Source: CAVRUD01 sp963724285 (GTDB lineage Bacteria; Chloroflexota; Chloroflexia; Thermomicrobiales; UBA6265). Taken from it: a stretch of 64,000 bases of DNA. The notes under the pieces are model-generated. The model searched no databases, was not told the DNA's origin, and saw nothing but the letters and a program-made list of their open reading frames with translations. Location of the stretch: contig CAVRUD010000032.1 in NCBI GenBank assembly GCA_963724285.1, forward strand, positions 124,001-188,000, given 5' to 3'. The translations under genes were made by a program, and so were the position numbers. This document shows positions 16,181 through 25,784 of this stretch, piece by piece (positions within the stretch are counted from its first letter, which is position 1; each line of letters begins with the position of its first letter).

Positions 16181-18340
16181 TTAGTGGCGGGCCGGCACCG
16201 GCTCCTCGACGGTGTCGACGCGGACCGTGGGCAGGTAGCGGACCAGCCAGCTCGGCGCCCACCAGTTCGCATTGCCCATCAGTTCCATCGCCGCGGGGAC
16301 AAGGACCAGGCGGACGATCGTGGCGTCGATGAAGACGGCCACCGCCAGGCCGAACCCGAACAGCTTCAGAGCGCGCTCGTCGCCCAGGACAAAACTGCCG
16401 AAGACACAGACCATGATCGCGGCCGCGGCGGAGATGACGCGGCCGGTCGCGGCCAGGCCGTCGGCCACGGCCTGCCGGTTGTCGCCGGTCTTGTCGTACT
16501 CCTCGCGCACCCGGGTGAGCAGGAAGACCTCGTAGTCCATCGAGAGCCCGAAGACGATCGCGAAGAGCATCATCGGCGCCCAGGCCTCGACCGGCCCCTC
16601 CTTGCCGACCCCGACCAGACTGGCGCCCCAGCCCCACTGGAAGACGGCGACGGTGACGCCGAAGGCGGCGCCGATCGAGAGCATGTTCATGATCACCGCC
16701 TTGAGCGGGACCACGACGCTGTGGAAGACGATCAGCAGCAGCAGGAACGAGAGCACCAGCACCGCGCCGATGAAGATCGGCAGGCGATCCCCCATGTAGT
16801 CCGCGAAGTCAACGACGATCGGCGGCCCACCCGAGGTCCAGATCGTCAGATCGGTGCTCTGCTCCGCCGCCGGGACCGTGTCGTCGCGCAGCCGGTGCAC
16901 CAGGTCCGTCGTCGCTTCGTCCTGCGGCGCCGAGGTCGGGAAGACGGTGATGAGCGCCAGATTTGCCCCCGGGATGAGCTGCGGCTCGACGACCGAGGCG
17001 ACGCCCTCCGTGCCCCGGATCGCCTCGGCCACCTGCTGGACCCCCGGCAGGTCGGCCTCGCCACCGGGAGTGTCCACCACGATCAGCATGGGGCCGTTGA
17101 AGCCGGGGCCGAACCCCTCGGAGAGGAGGTCGTAGGCCCGCCGCGTGGTGTCCTCCTCGGAGCGGTTACCGGGGTCGGCGAAGCCGAGGCGCAGGTCGAA
17201 GACCGGAAGCGCCAACACGATCAGGATGACGGTGGCGATGATCAGGGCCGGCCAGGGCCGGGCCTGAATGAGGCGGCTCCAGCGGTACCAGAAGGAGCGC
17301 GTCCCGTCGCCCTCCGCCTGGGCGCGGTGGGGAAGGCCAAAGCGGTCGATGTTGCGCCGGACGAAGCCGAGGAGGGCCGGCAGCAGCGTGATCGCGGCGA
17401 GCATGGTCATCAACACCGCCGAGATGGCGGCGATGGCCACGCTGCGCATGAAGTCGAGATTCATCAGGAAGATGCCGAGGAGCGAGATGACGACCGTGAT
17501 CCCGGCGAAGACCACCGCGCGACCTGCCGTATCGAGCGCCTCCACGGCCGCCTCACGCGGCTCCATCCCGTCGTGCAGCCCCTGGCGGTAGCGGGTGATG
17601 ATGAAGAGCGCGTAGTCGATGCCGACGCCGATGCCGATCATCGCCGCGATGGAGCCCGTGAACTCGGGCACGGAGAGGAAGCGGGTGAAGATGCCGATGA
17701 TGGCGAAGCCGCAGCCGATGCCGACGAGCGCCGTCACGATCGGCAGCCCCATCGCCAGCACCGAGCCGAAGGCCACCAGCAGGATGATGACGGCGGCGCC
17801 GATGCCGATGAGCTCGCTGGAGAACTCGGCCTCCTCGGCGAAGAGGTCGCTGCCCAGTTCGACCCGCAGGCCCTCCGGCGTCTCAAGCTGCCCCCAGAGC
17901 TCGCGGACCTCCTTGCCATCCTCCAGGTACTGCTCGTTCTCGCGATCGGAGAGATTGAGCTCGGCGTAGGCGATCGTGCCGTCCTGCGAGATCTGGTAGG
18001 CGTATTGCGGGTCGTACGGGCTCTGGAGTTGGTCCCCCTCCAGCGCGTCCGTGACCTGGGTGAAGAAGCCCTCCATCGTCTGCCGCACGGCCGGGTTCTG
18101 GACGCCCTGATCGCCCTCGTACTGGAAGACGATTTGGCCGGGGAAGCCGGTGCGCTCGGTAACGCCCCGCTGCTCCAGGAGGTCAATCGCCTGGGCACTC
18201 TCGGAGTCGGGGAGCTCGAACTCGGTCCGGTAATCGCCTCCGATGGCGCTGGAGAGCCCGAAGAGCCCGACCAGCAAGACAACCCAGCCGCCAACGACGA
18301 ACCAGCGCCGCCGCAGGCAGAACTCCGCGATTGACTTCAT
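16181..18340 (-). CDS. MMPL/RND-family transporter
   Basis: 719 residues from ATG 18340, chosen because GAAGGAGG lies 8 bp upstream; a possible ATG six codons earlier lacks one. The layout is typical: a first helix after FCLRRRW (WVVLLVGLFGL), an outer loop of about 160 residues, five helices including IGIGVGIDYALFI, a second loop (ADLPGVQQVAEAIRGTEG), and five or six more helices including FAIVFGLSMDYEVFLLTRVREEYD. The paired GxxxDY segments in helices 4 and 10 are the proton-relay motifs of MMPL exporters. It probably exports a lipid or hydrophobic compound by proton antiport; the substrate is unknown. No accessory gene is adjacent. Confidence 0.92.
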   Translation of the reverse strand: MKSIAEFCLRRRWFVVGGWVVLLVGLFGLSSAIGGDYRTEFELPDSESAQAIDLLEQRGVTERTGFPGQIVFQYEGDQGVQNPAVRQTMEGFFTQVTDALEGDQLQSPYDPQYAYQISQDGTIAYAELNLSDRENEQYLEDGKEVRELWGQLETPEGLRVELGSDLFAEEAEFSSELIGIGAAVIILLVAFGSVLAMGLPIVTALVGIGCGFAIIGIFTRFLSVPEFTGSIAAMIGIGVGIDYALFIITRYRQGLHDGMEPREAAVEALDTAGRAVVFAGITVVISLLGIFLMNLDFMRSVAIAAISAVLMTMLAAITLLPALLGFVRRNIDRFGLPHRAQAEGDGTRSFWYRWSRLIQARPWPALIIATVILIVLALPVFDLRLGFADPGNRSEEDTTRRAYDLLSEGFGPGFNGPMLIVVDTPGGEADLPGVQQVAEAIRGTEGVASVVEPQLIPGANLALITVFPTSAPQDEATTDLVHRLRDDTVPAAEQSTDLTIWTSGGPPIVVDFADYMGDRLPIFIGAVLVLSFLLLLIVFHSVVVPLKAVIMNMLSIGAAFGVTVAVFQWGWGASLVGVGKEGPVEAWAPMMLFAIVFGLSMDYEVFLLTRVREEYDKTGDNRQAVADGLAATGRVISAAAAIMVCVFGSFVLGDERALKLFGFGLAVAVFIDATIVRLVLVPAAMELMGNANWWAPSWLVRYLPTVRVDTVEEPVPARH

Positions 18341-18526
18341 CCAGATTGCCTCCTTCACGGGGCTAAACGCTATCCATCCGGACCTGATCCTGGCTAGGTA
18401 TTTAACTCATGTCGCGGCGCAATGTGAAAACGATCCGTTTCAACTCGCCGGCGCCGGCGTCGTATCGTTCGCCGGTGCGATGCTGGACATTGGCGGCGCA
18501 GGGAACCAGAGAGAGGCGTAACCGAG

Positions 18527-19283
18527 ATGAAGACTTCTGTGGCGTGGTGGTGTTTCGAGCGGGCGTTAGGACCGGAGGAGTTGATTAAGGCGGCAGCGGA
18601 GGGAGGATACGACGGCATCGAGCTGGCGCCGCGGGAGGAGTGGCAGCGGGTGGCCGATGCCGGGCTGACGCTTGCCTCGGATCGGGGTCACGCTTCCGCT
18701 GGAGGACGGACTGAACCGGCGGGAGAACCACGGCCGGATCGAGGCGGAGATCCTGGAGCGGCTGGCGTCGGCCCAGGAGTGGGGGATTCCGAACCTGATC
18801 TGCTTCAGCGGCAATCGAGGCGGGCTCGACGACGCGGCGGGGGCGGAGAACACGGCCGAGGGGCTGCGGCGGGTGGCGCAGGCGGCGGAGGAGGCCGGCG
18901 TCACGCTGGTGCTGGAGCTGCTGAACAGCAAGGTGGACCACCCCGACTACCAGTGCGATCGCACGGAGTGGGCCATCAAGGTCTGCGAGTGGGTGGATTC
19001 GCCGCGGGTGAAGCTGCTCTACGACGTCTACCACATGCAGATCATGGAGGGGGACATCATCCGCACGATCCAGACCCATCACGCCTGGTTCGGCCACTAC
19101 CACGTCGCCGGCAACCCGGGCCGCCACGAGCCGGATGACAGCCAGGAGATCAACTACCCCGCCGTGTACCGGGCGATCCAGGAGACGGGCTACGACGGCT
19201 TCGTCGGGGTGGAATTCATTCCGACGGGCGAGCCGGTCGCGGCGCTGCGGGCAGCGAGGCTAGGGATTGGGAGCTTGGGCTAG
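18527..19283 (+). pseudogene. Sugar phosphate isomerase/epimerase (hydroxypyruvate isomerase-like), frameshifted
   Basis: The first 50 residues (MKTSVAWWCFERA, AAAEGGYDGIELAP) start a TIM-barrel AP-endonuclease-2-type isomerase. Near 18680 the frame jumps by +1, consistent with an extra G in CTCGG. The rest is intact in the new frame: LEDGLNRRENHGRIEAEI, LVLELLNSKVDHPDY with its metal-binding Glu, LLYDVYHMQIMEGD, HYHVAGNPGRHEPD and GYDGFVGVEFIP, ending at 19281-19283. With the base removed the protein is about 250 residues and complete, with all metal ligands present. It is either a recent pseudogene or a sequencing error. No sugar operon surrounds it. Confidence 0.8.
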
Positions 19284-19562
19284 AGGTCCGTCCCTCGTGA
19301 TCTGCCACCCGGTCGCCCACCGTAGTGGCGATGCACGCATCGCCCTCTTCCCGAGGCGGTGGTTCGTCTCTCGCCCCAACGCAGACCGGGCGTGGCGGCC
19401 TCCTTGGTGCTGTTTGCAACGACCGCATCGCCGGCGGGTCCGCCCCGGCTCTTCGACGCACGCTACAATGCGGCGCGGTCACAACCTGATCGACACGGCC
19501 GGCTGGCCTCTGTGCCGGGATCGCGCCGCGCACCCTCTCATTGCTAAGGAGTCCGGATTTCC

Positions 19563-21611
19563 ATGACGGTTCCGACGACAGCCGACACCACGCCCGCCGC
19601 GGCCAAGAACGGACATCTCGCCGACGCTGTGGTTAGCCAAATCGAGGCAAGCGCGCCGGCGGAAGCAACGGCAGAGGTCAAGCCGCTGACCCCGGAAGAG
19701 ATCGTCGACCGCCCGACCCCGAACGATCCCCGGATCTCTCCTGATGGACGCCACGCGCTTTTCACCGTCGCGCCCGGAGGGAAGAAGGGCGAGCACAAAG
19801 AGCAGGCGATCTGGATCTCCCGCGATGGGGCCGCCGCCGAAGCCTTTACCGCCGGGACCGCCCACGACCACTCGCCCCGCTGGTCACCGGACGGGACCAA
19901 GATCCTCTTCATCTCCGACCGGGCCGAACGGGGCGAATCCAAGCTCTACCTGATCTCGACCGCCGGCGGCGAGGCGCGGGCACTCGGCGACCTGAAGGGT
20001 GATCTCTCGTCACCGGAGTTCTCGCCCGACGGCAAGCAGGTTGCCGTCCTCCGCCCCGACCCCGAAACGCCCGAAGAAAAAAAGCGCAAAGAGGACAAGG
20101 ACGACGCCATCGTCGTCGACGAGGACCTCAAGCGGGTTCGCCTCTGGGTTGTGGACGTCGCCACCGGGAAGGCGACCTGCTTGACGTACGGGGACCGCAA
20201 CGTCTGGTCGTTTGCCTGGTCGCCGGATAGCGAGCGGATCGCCTTCCTGACCACCGGCTCGCCAGAAGTGAATTCGATTTTCGACAAGGGCGAACTGTGG
20301 ACCGTGGCTGCGACCGGTGGGATCTCCAAGCACGTCACGACCTTCGGCTCGCTCGTCGGCGATCCCGTCTATGTCCGCACCGCCGAGGGGCTCCAGATCG
20401 CCGTCAAGGGCAGCGTCCACCGCGATGATCCGGTCTACTCAGTCTGGATTGTCCCGGCCGGCGGCGGCGAACCGCGCAACCTGCTGGCCGGCTACGAAGG
20501 CCAGGTGGAGTTGCTGGTTGGCCGGGGCAGCGAGTTGGCCGTGCGGATGGTCGAGCGGACCCACGGCCTCTCCTACGGCCTCGACGCCGCTACCGGAGAC
20601 CTGACGCCCCTCACCCCGACCGCCATCGCCTGGAAGGGCAGTATCCTCGGCGGCCCCACCTTCTCGGCCGATGGCTCCCGGATGGCGTTCGTCTGGTCGG
20701 ACGGTTCGACCCCGGAAGAGGTTTTCATCGGCGGCGTCAGCGGGACCGACGCGACGCGGGTCTCCGACCTGGGCAAGGACTTCGCGGGCCGGCTGGCCCC
20801 GGTCGAGATTGTCCGCTGGACGAGTACGGACGGCATGGAGATCGAGGGCCTGCTGACCTACCCGCTGGGCTACACCCCAGGAACCCGGTACCCGCTGGTC
20901 GTCGTGATCCACGGTGGCCCCTCCTGGCAATGGTCAGAGCGCGTCATGCTGGACTGGCACGACTGGGCCCAGTACCTCGCGTCCCACGGATATGCCGTCC
21001 TCCAGCCCAACCCACGCGGCAGCACCGCCTACGGCGCCGCATACCAAAAGGCCCTCCAGGACGACGTCGGCGGCGGCGAGGCCCAGGACCTGATTTCAGG
21101 CGCCCTGGCAATGGTCGATCGCGGCATCGCCGACGGCGACCGCCTCGGCATCGGCGGTTGGAGTTGGGGCGGCTACCTCACGGCCCGCACCGTGACGGTA
21201 ACCAACATCTTCAAAGCCGCGGTCATGGGCGCCGGCCTGAGCAACATCGTCTCTGACCACGGCCAGGACGACATCCCCAACGCCAACCTGCTCTATTTCC
21301 CGGGGCAGCCCTACGACCAGATCGACGCCTACTGGGCGGCCTCACCGATCCGGGAGATCGCGGGCTGCACCACCCCCACCCTGATCCTCCACGGCGACAA
21401 CGACGCCCGTGTCCACCCCGCCCAGGGCATGGAGTTCCACCGCGCCCTGCGCACCCTCGGCGTCCCGACCCGCTTCGTCCGCTACCCCCGCGAAGGCCAT
21501 GGCATCGGCGAGCGCCTCCACCAACTCGACCTCCTCCGCCGCCTGCTTGACTGGTACGACCGCTTCCTCAAGCCAGGCGGCGAAGGTAGCAAGGGGTTGA
21601 CGTTCGGATAG
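19563..21611 (+). CDS. S9-family serine peptidase (acylaminoacyl/dipeptidyl peptidase-like)
   Basis: 682 residues. The N-terminal part is a beta-propeller with TolB-like blades (DPRISPDGRHALFTV, SPRWSPDGTKILFISD, SPEFSPDGKQVAVL). The C-terminal 260 residues are an alpha/beta hydrolase with HGGPSWQW (oxyanion), GGWSWGGY (Ser534), HGDNDARVH (Asp614) and REGHGIGE (His646). This is the S9C oligopeptidase pattern, cleaving short peptides. No signal peptide is seen, so it is likely cytosolic. An Ala/Glu-rich N-terminal extension of about 45 residues precedes the propeller. It is a single gene; downstream lies a large inverted repeat. Confidence 0.92.
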   Translation: MTVPTTADTTPAAAKNGHLADAVVSQIEASAPAEATAEVKPLTPEEIVDRPTPNDPRISPDGRHALFTVAPGGKKGEHKEQAIWISRDGAAAEAFTAGTAHDHSPRWSPDGTKILFISDRAERGESKLYLISTAGGEARALGDLKGDLSSPEFSPDGKQVAVLRPDPETPEEKKRKEDKDDAIVVDEDLKRVRLWVVDVATGKATCLTYGDRNVWSFAWSPDSERIAFLTTGSPEVNSIFDKGELWTVAATGGISKHVTTFGSLVGDPVYVRTAEGLQIAVKGSVHRDDPVYSVWIVPAGGGEPRNLLAGYEGQVELLVGRGSELAVRMVERTHGLSYGLDAATGDLTPLTPTAIAWKGSILGGPTFSADGSRMAFVWSDGSTPEEVFIGGVSGTDATRVSDLGKDFAGRLAPVEIVRWTSTDGMEIEGLLTYPLGYTPGTRYPLVVVIHGGPSWQWSERVMLDWHDWAQYLASHGYAVLQPNPRGSTAYGAAYQKALQDDVGGGEAQDLISGALAMVDRGIADGDRLGIGGWSWGGYLTARTVTVTNIFKAAVMGAGLSNIVSDHGQDDIPNANLLYFPGQPYDQIDAYWAASPIREIAGCTTPTLILHGDNDARVHPAQGMEFHRALRTLGVPTRFVRYPREGHGIGERLHQLDLLRRLLDWYDRFLKPGGEGSKGLTFG

Positions 21612-21615
21612 AAAC

Positions 21616-21919
21616 GGCGTTCGGCGTCCGGCGTCCGGCGTTCGGCGTTCGGGACTACCAGGCTCCGATGGCGCCGCCGCCTCCACTGTCATCCCGAGCT
21701 TGTCGAGGGATCCAGAGGGGGATGGCGTAACGATGGTGCCGCCGTCTCCGAGAGATCGGCAGCGTGCTCTCGGAGGCCTGGGCTTCCTCGTTGCCAGGCT
21801 TCCTTCGAGATCCCTCGACAAGCTCGGGATGACAGGGAGGGTCGGGGCGCCATCGGAGCATGATGGTCGCGGAGGAAGCCCGGAACGCCGGACGCCGGAC
21901 GCCGAACGCCGAACGCCGG
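21616..21919. repeat. Nested inverted repeat of about 300 bp (GGCGTTCGG outer, TGTCATCCCGAGC inner)
   Basis: Outer arms 21616-21653 and 21879-21919 are tandem GGCGTTCGG/GGCGTCCGG units and their approximate reverse complement. Inner arms 21687-21712 and 21809-21834 are perfect complements over 26 bp (TGTCATCCCGAGCTTGTCG onward). A third hairpin, CTCCGAGA..TCTCGGAG, lies in the centre near 21750-21780. A single relative of the outer unit lies at 43953-43987. The right end abuts the stop codon of the UDP-glucose dehydrogenase gene. Confidence 0.75.
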
Positions 21920-23329
21920 TTAGTCCGCCGACTCCCGCCCATTCGTCACCGCCGACACCTGCGTCGTGGCCACAAAGGTGGTCACGGCGGCGCTCGGCGA
22001 GTCCTGCTGCTCCGCCGGCGGCAGGCCGCCCCGGCCCATGCCTTCATAGCGGAGACCGGCGGCAAACACCGCTGCCGGGTCGTAGAGGTTGCGGCCGTCG
22101 AGCAGCACATCGCCACGCATCGCCTTGGCGACGCGGGCCAGATCGACCTGACGGAACTCCCGCCACGGCGTGACCACCACCACCGCGTCGGCCCCGGTCG
22201 CGGCGTCATAGGGCGAAGCGCACATCGTCACCTGAGGGAAACGGCGGGCGGCATTGGCCATCGCGGCCGGGTCGTGGGCACGCAGAGCGGCCCCGCGCTC
22301 CTGGGCCATCGCAATGATGTCGAGCGCCGGCGACTCGCGCAGGTCGTCCGTGTCTTCCTTGAACGCCAAGCCCCAGATCGCCAGGGTCTTGCCGTCCAGC
22401 CCGTCGAGCAGTTTTTCCAGGCGGCCGACGAAGCGGCTACGGACGTCGGCGTTGATCTCGAGCACCGCCCGGAGCAGGCCCGGATGCAGGCCCGCGTCGT
22501 CGGCCATCCGCGTCAGCGCGCCGACATCCTTCGGAAAGCAGGAGCCGCCGAAGCCGAGACCGGCGTGGAGGAATCGGGGACCGATGCGCGGATCGAGCCC
22601 CATCCCTTCGGCCACCACCGTCACATCGGCGCCAAGCCGCTCGCACACCCGTGCGACCTCATTGATGAATGAGATCTTGGTGGCCAGGAAGGCGTTCGAG
22701 GCGTATTTGATCATCTCGGCCGAGCGCGGCTCGGTGATCAGCGTCGGCGCGCCGAGCGGCGCGTAGAGGGCCGCGACCTCTTCGGCGGCGCTGCGGTCGG
22801 TCGCACCCAGGACGATCCGGTCCGGGTGGAAGATGTCGTGGACGGCGCTGCCCTCGCGCAGGAACTCGGGGTTGGCGACGACCGCGAACTCCGCCTCCTC
22901 GGGTGCGTACTCCGCGACCAGTTGGGTCACCAGTTCGGCAGAGCCGAGCGGCATCGTGCTCTTGTTGACGACGATGGTGCGGAACCCGGGCCGCAGGTGC
23001 TTGCCGATCTCGATCGCGGCCCGCCGGACCTGGCGCATGTCCGCGTCGCCGTTCGACAGCGACGGGGTGCCGACGCAGAGGAAGACGAATTCGGAGCCCG
23101 GGACGGCGGCGGTGTAGTCGGTCGTGAACTGGAGGCGACCGGCGGCGAGGTTGCGCGAGAGCAATTCTTCAAGACCCGGCTCGTAGATGAGTGGCTCGCC
23201 CCGGTTCAGCGCCGCTACGCGATCTTCCGCGACATCCAGCCCGATGACGTCGTTCCCCAGATCTGCCAGGGCGGCCGCGTAGCCCAATCCAACGTAGCCG
23301 CTACCGCCGACAATACAGATCCTCGCCAT
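21920..23329 (-). CDS. ugd: UDP-glucose 6-dehydrogenase
   Basis: 469 residues from ATG 23329 (GGGGGAAGGG just upstream); the frame is open 29 codons further but without family similarity. The protein starts with the NAD-binding ICIVGGSGYVGLG and continues with FLCVGTPS, NKSTMPLGS, NPEFLREGSA and GFGGSCFPKD (catalytic Cys264), then WGLAFKEDTDDLRESPAL and a C-terminal Rossmann domain with VVVVTPWREF. It oxidises UDP-glucose to UDP-glucuronate with two NAD+ in the cytosol, for exopolysaccharide or cell-envelope sugars. No other polysaccharide genes are adjacent. The last 30 residues are Ala/Thr-rich and probably dispensable. Confidence 0.93.
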   Translation of the reverse strand: MARICIVGGSGYVGLGYAAALADLGNDVIGLDVAEDRVAALNRGEPLIYEPGLEELLSRNLAAGRLQFTTDYTAAVPGSEFVFLCVGTPSLSNGDADMRQVRRAAIEIGKHLRPGFRTIVVNKSTMPLGSAELVTQLVAEYAPEEAEFAVVANPEFLREGSAVHDIFHPDRIVLGATDRSAAEEVAALYAPLGAPTLITEPRSAEMIKYASNAFLATKISFINEVARVCERLGADVTVVAEGMGLDPRIGPRFLHAGLGFGGSCFPKDVGALTRMADDAGLHPGLLRAVLEINADVRSRFVGRLEKLLDGLDGKTLAIWGLAFKEDTDDLRESPALDIIAMAQERGAALRAHDPAAMANAARRFPQVTMCASPYDAATGADAVVVVTPWREFRQVDLARVAKAMRGDVLLDGRNLYDPAAVFAAGLRYEGMGRGGLPPAEQQDSPSAAVTTFVATTQVSAVTNGRESAD

Positions 23330-23539
23330 CCCTTCCCCCCGGGCGCTTGCCGTATTCCAAGAACTATCACGTTTGTCTACGGTTTCCCAACCGTCACAGC
23401 CGGCTAATGGTAGCACCCAGGGATCACGCCGGGGAAGTCAATGTGCGGGCATGAGTCCGTCCGATCGCTCTGGCCGGGCCGTCACCGCATGAATTCGCAC
23501 ACGTTCCGAGCCATCAGATTCCCGCATTTCGGCGAGTCG

Positions 23540-24115
23540 TTAGCCCGTAGCCACAATGGGAACGCTCCTGTTCCCATACGGATAGATGCTTCGGTAGCCC
23601 CGTGCCCGGGCAATTGGCCCAAGAAGCCACGACAGCGCCCGAAGCATGCCCCAGGGCGGACTGGTGGGACGCATCTCGTCGGCGAACGCCGGAACCATGA
23701 CCGCCAGTTGCAGCACGGAGGGCATCCCCTTCTCATTCAACTTACCGTCATGGGCCAACCCAAACCACGTCTCGAAGAACGACTCAATCCGCAACGCCGG
23801 GCGGAATTCCTGGACCGCACGGGCATCGACATCGCCGCCATTCCAGAAGGAATGAGGGGTATTCGGCGGGATCACGATCTTGTCGCCCGCCCGCACGATT
23901 TGAATCTCGCCCCGAACAGAGAAATACAACGCTCCGGCAATCACCTCGGCGCTACTCTCCTGGAGCGGATGGACATGCTCTGGCTCGGCAGGGGAGTGCC
24001 CGGGATTGACGGTCTCAAGCTGGAGCAACGCGCCGTCTGTGTCTTCAGCCGTTTGGAGGAACACCATGCGCTGACCGGTTCGGGGATTGACAATCTCTTC
24101 GCCCTGATACGCCAC
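23540..24115 (-). CDS. Cupin-domain protein
   Basis: About 191 residues. GGAAGGAGG runs directly into an ATG at 24121, leaving no spacer; the GTG two codons later (24115) is 6 bp from it and gives a start like that of relatives (MAYQGEEIVNP), so 24115 is preferred. The cupin core shows EHVHPLQESS (metal-binding His), IVRAGDKIVIPPNTPH and FWNGG. A C-terminal helical region (MPSVLQLAVMVPAFADEM) extends past the barrel. Function is unknown. It is transcribed divergently from a TetR regulator, with an inverted repeat operator in the 146-bp gap, so it is probably the regulator's target. Confidence 0.82.
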   Translation of the reverse strand: MAYQGEEIVNPRTGQRMVFLQTAEDTDGALLQLETVNPGHSPAEPEHVHPLQESSAEVIAGALYFSVRGEIQIVRAGDKIVIPPNTPHSFWNGGDVDARAVQEFRPALRIESFFETWFGLAHDGKLNEKGMPSVLQLAVMVPAFADEMRPTSPPWGMLRALSWLLGPIARARGYRSIYPYGNRSVPIVATG

Positions 24116-24209
24116 GAGCATCCTCCTTCCCCGAATGCCCCCAACGACTCGACGCTGTTTCCCGAGCCCCGGAGGTCATCGAGCCAATCGCCAACACGCT
24201 CGCACTCGA

Positions 24210-24236
24210 ATTCATTAGATGATTACTCTAACGAAT
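24210..24236. promoter_or_regulatory. TetR operator candidate between cupin and tetR
   Basis: ATTCATTAGA (24210-24219) and TCTAACGAAT (24227-24236) are reverse complements at 9 of 10 positions with a 7-bp spacer. The site lies in the divergent gap between the cupin and TetR-type genes, which is where TetR family proteins usually bind to repress both directions. The surrounding region is AT-rich relative to the rest of the window. Confidence 0.6.
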
Positions 24237-24261
24237 ATGACGCATCGTATGATTGGCGTCG

Positions 24262-24924
24262 ATGTCTGTCAAGAGCCGCCGCTCCTACAACTCAGTGCGC
24301 CGCTCAGAGCAAGCCGGGGCAACCCGCGCCCGTATCTTGGAAACGGCGGAATCGCTCTTCATCTCACTGGGCTATGCCGCAGTGACAATGGAGAACATTG
24401 CCAGGCATGCCAGCGTCTCCATCGCCACGGCCTACCTCTACTTCCCAGGGAAAGCGGCGATCGTGGAGGCCATGGCGGAAGCGGTCGTCTCGGCAGCCGA
24501 CCTGAGCGTCGAGCAGATTGAGCGAGAGACCGATCCGGTCGAACAACTGCGGAGCGGCGCGCGGATTATCAGGCTGCTCAACGAGCGATCGTGGCTGGTC
24601 GCCGACATCCTGCGAAGCGCACGCGGCAGCGACGAGGGGCTGAGAACGGTCTGGGAGACGTGGCAGCAGCGGCACCTCGCCGCAAACCGCCGCGCGGTCA
24701 CCGCCCTCGATGCCACCTGCGGGTTGCGAGCAGGACTCGGGATCGACGCCGCCGCCGACGCTTTTTACGCTCTGGCCGGGCCTGACGTATACCAGGCACT
24801 CGTCCATGAGCGCGGCTGGTCCGCCGACCGGTACGAACGGTGGATGTTCCGCCTTGGCGGTACCGAACTCATCGGTGCTGCTCCTGACAATCTGCCCGAC
24901 CACGCCTCCCCGCGTCTTCTTTGA
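24262..24924 (+). CDS. TetR/AcrR-family transcriptional regulator
   Basis: About 220 residues from ATG 24262. There is no ribosome site; TATGAT at 24248-24253 could be a -10 element placing transcription start near the ATG, so the message may be leaderless. The N-terminal helix-turn-helix is clear: RARILETAESLFISLGYAAVTMENIARHASVSIATAYLYFPGK in overlapping pieces, with the TAYLYF recognition helix. The C-terminal ligand domain is helical (DPVEQLRSGARIIRLL, VWETWQQRHLAAN). It is divergent from the cupin gene and probably represses both genes through the intervening inverted repeat. Confidence 0.88.
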   Translation: MSVKSRRSYNSVRRSEQAGATRARILETAESLFISLGYAAVTMENIARHASVSIATAYLYFPGKAAIVEAMAEAVVSAADLSVEQIERETDPVEQLRSGARIIRLLNERSWLVADILRSARGSDEGLRTVWETWQQRHLAANRRAVTALDATCGLRAGLGIDAAADAFYALAGPDVYQALVHERGWSADRYERWMFRLGGTELIGAAPDNLPDHASPRLL

Positions 24925-25136
24925 CACCGGTGGGTCGCATCGCTGGCGGATGGGGCGCCGCGGTGGAGACACGCGGATGTCATCCCATTGCGACCCCGAT
25001 GCCAGATGAGGAAGGGCGTTTTACCGCCGTCGTCGGTGCGGCTCCGGCGCGTTCGATCGGATGCACGGCTCCTTCGTATACGTCACCGAGCGGACCGGTC
25101 ATGGGCGACGGGGCCAGTCGGTCACGGGCGGAACGC

Positions 25137-25784
25137 TCAATGGCCAGTCAGTTGGATGACGCCAACCTCGTCGAGCCCGTTGAGGGCAAGTTGCACGGCG
25201 AGGGCGGCGAGCAAGAAGCCGAACACCATCTCGGTCACGAGCAGGCGATTCTCGATCAGGTGCTCGCTCACCTGGGTGGCCCTGCGGAACACGACGACGT
25301 CGAGCGCGAGCACCGCGACGAGCGTCGCGACGACGACGGCGAACACGCCGAGCGATTCGGCCTCGGCCGATACCGTCACCAGGGCCACGATCCCGGCCGG
25401 ATTCAGGAGGTAGGGCACCCCTAGGGGCACGATGGCGAGCTGCATCGGGTCTTTGCCTTCAACGGCGAGGCTGCCCGCGGCCGGATCGTCGCGCCCGAAG
25501 ACCATCCTGATCGCGATGAGGAGGAGGAGGATGCCGCTGGCGACGGAGAGGGCCCCGGTGGAGAAGTGCAGCAACTGCGTCAACAATCCGCCGAGGGCGA
25601 GGAGGACGACGGCGACCGTGGCGGCGGTGGTCAGCATCTTCGCCAGGACGAGGCGCTTGGTGGCCAGCGGCATCCCCGCCGTCGCGTGGAGGAACGGCAC
25701 CAGCGCCAACTTGGGGCCGATCCCGATCAGGAGCAACAGGAAGGTCTCAACAACGGTCGTCACGGTGACCGACTCGAAGTCCAT
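25137..25784 (-). CDS. MarC-like integral membrane protein
   Basis: About 215 residues from ATG 25784 (GAGGA 6 bp upstream). Six hydrophobic helices are visible: FLLLLIGIGPKLALVPFLH, LTTAATVAVVLLALGGLL, GALSVASGILLLLIAIRM, LGVPYLLNPAGIVALV, LGVFAVVVATLVAVLAL and VFGFLLAALAVQLAL. The GxGPxxALVPFLHAT segment and PLGVPYLLNPAGI match the two signature regions of the MarC/UPF0056 family. The family is of unknown transport function, sometimes linked to stress. No partner gene is adjacent. Confidence 0.75.
   Translation of the reverse strand: MDFESVTVTTVVETFLLLLIGIGPKLALVPFLHATAGMPLATKRLVLAKMLTTAATVAVVLLALGGLLTQLLHFSTGALSVASGILLLLIAIRMVFGRDDPAAGSLAVEGKDPMQLAIVPLGVPYLLNPAGIVALVTVSAEAESLGVFAVVVATLVAVLALDVVVFRRATQVSEHLIENRLLVTEMVFGFLLAALAVQLALNGLDEVGVIQLTGH

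Noticed and set aside
15887..18334. An 815-codon open frame on the plus strand
   Set aside because: It is antisense to the MMPL transporter gene, which has membrane helices and family motifs; the antisense product is a charged, repetitive sequence.
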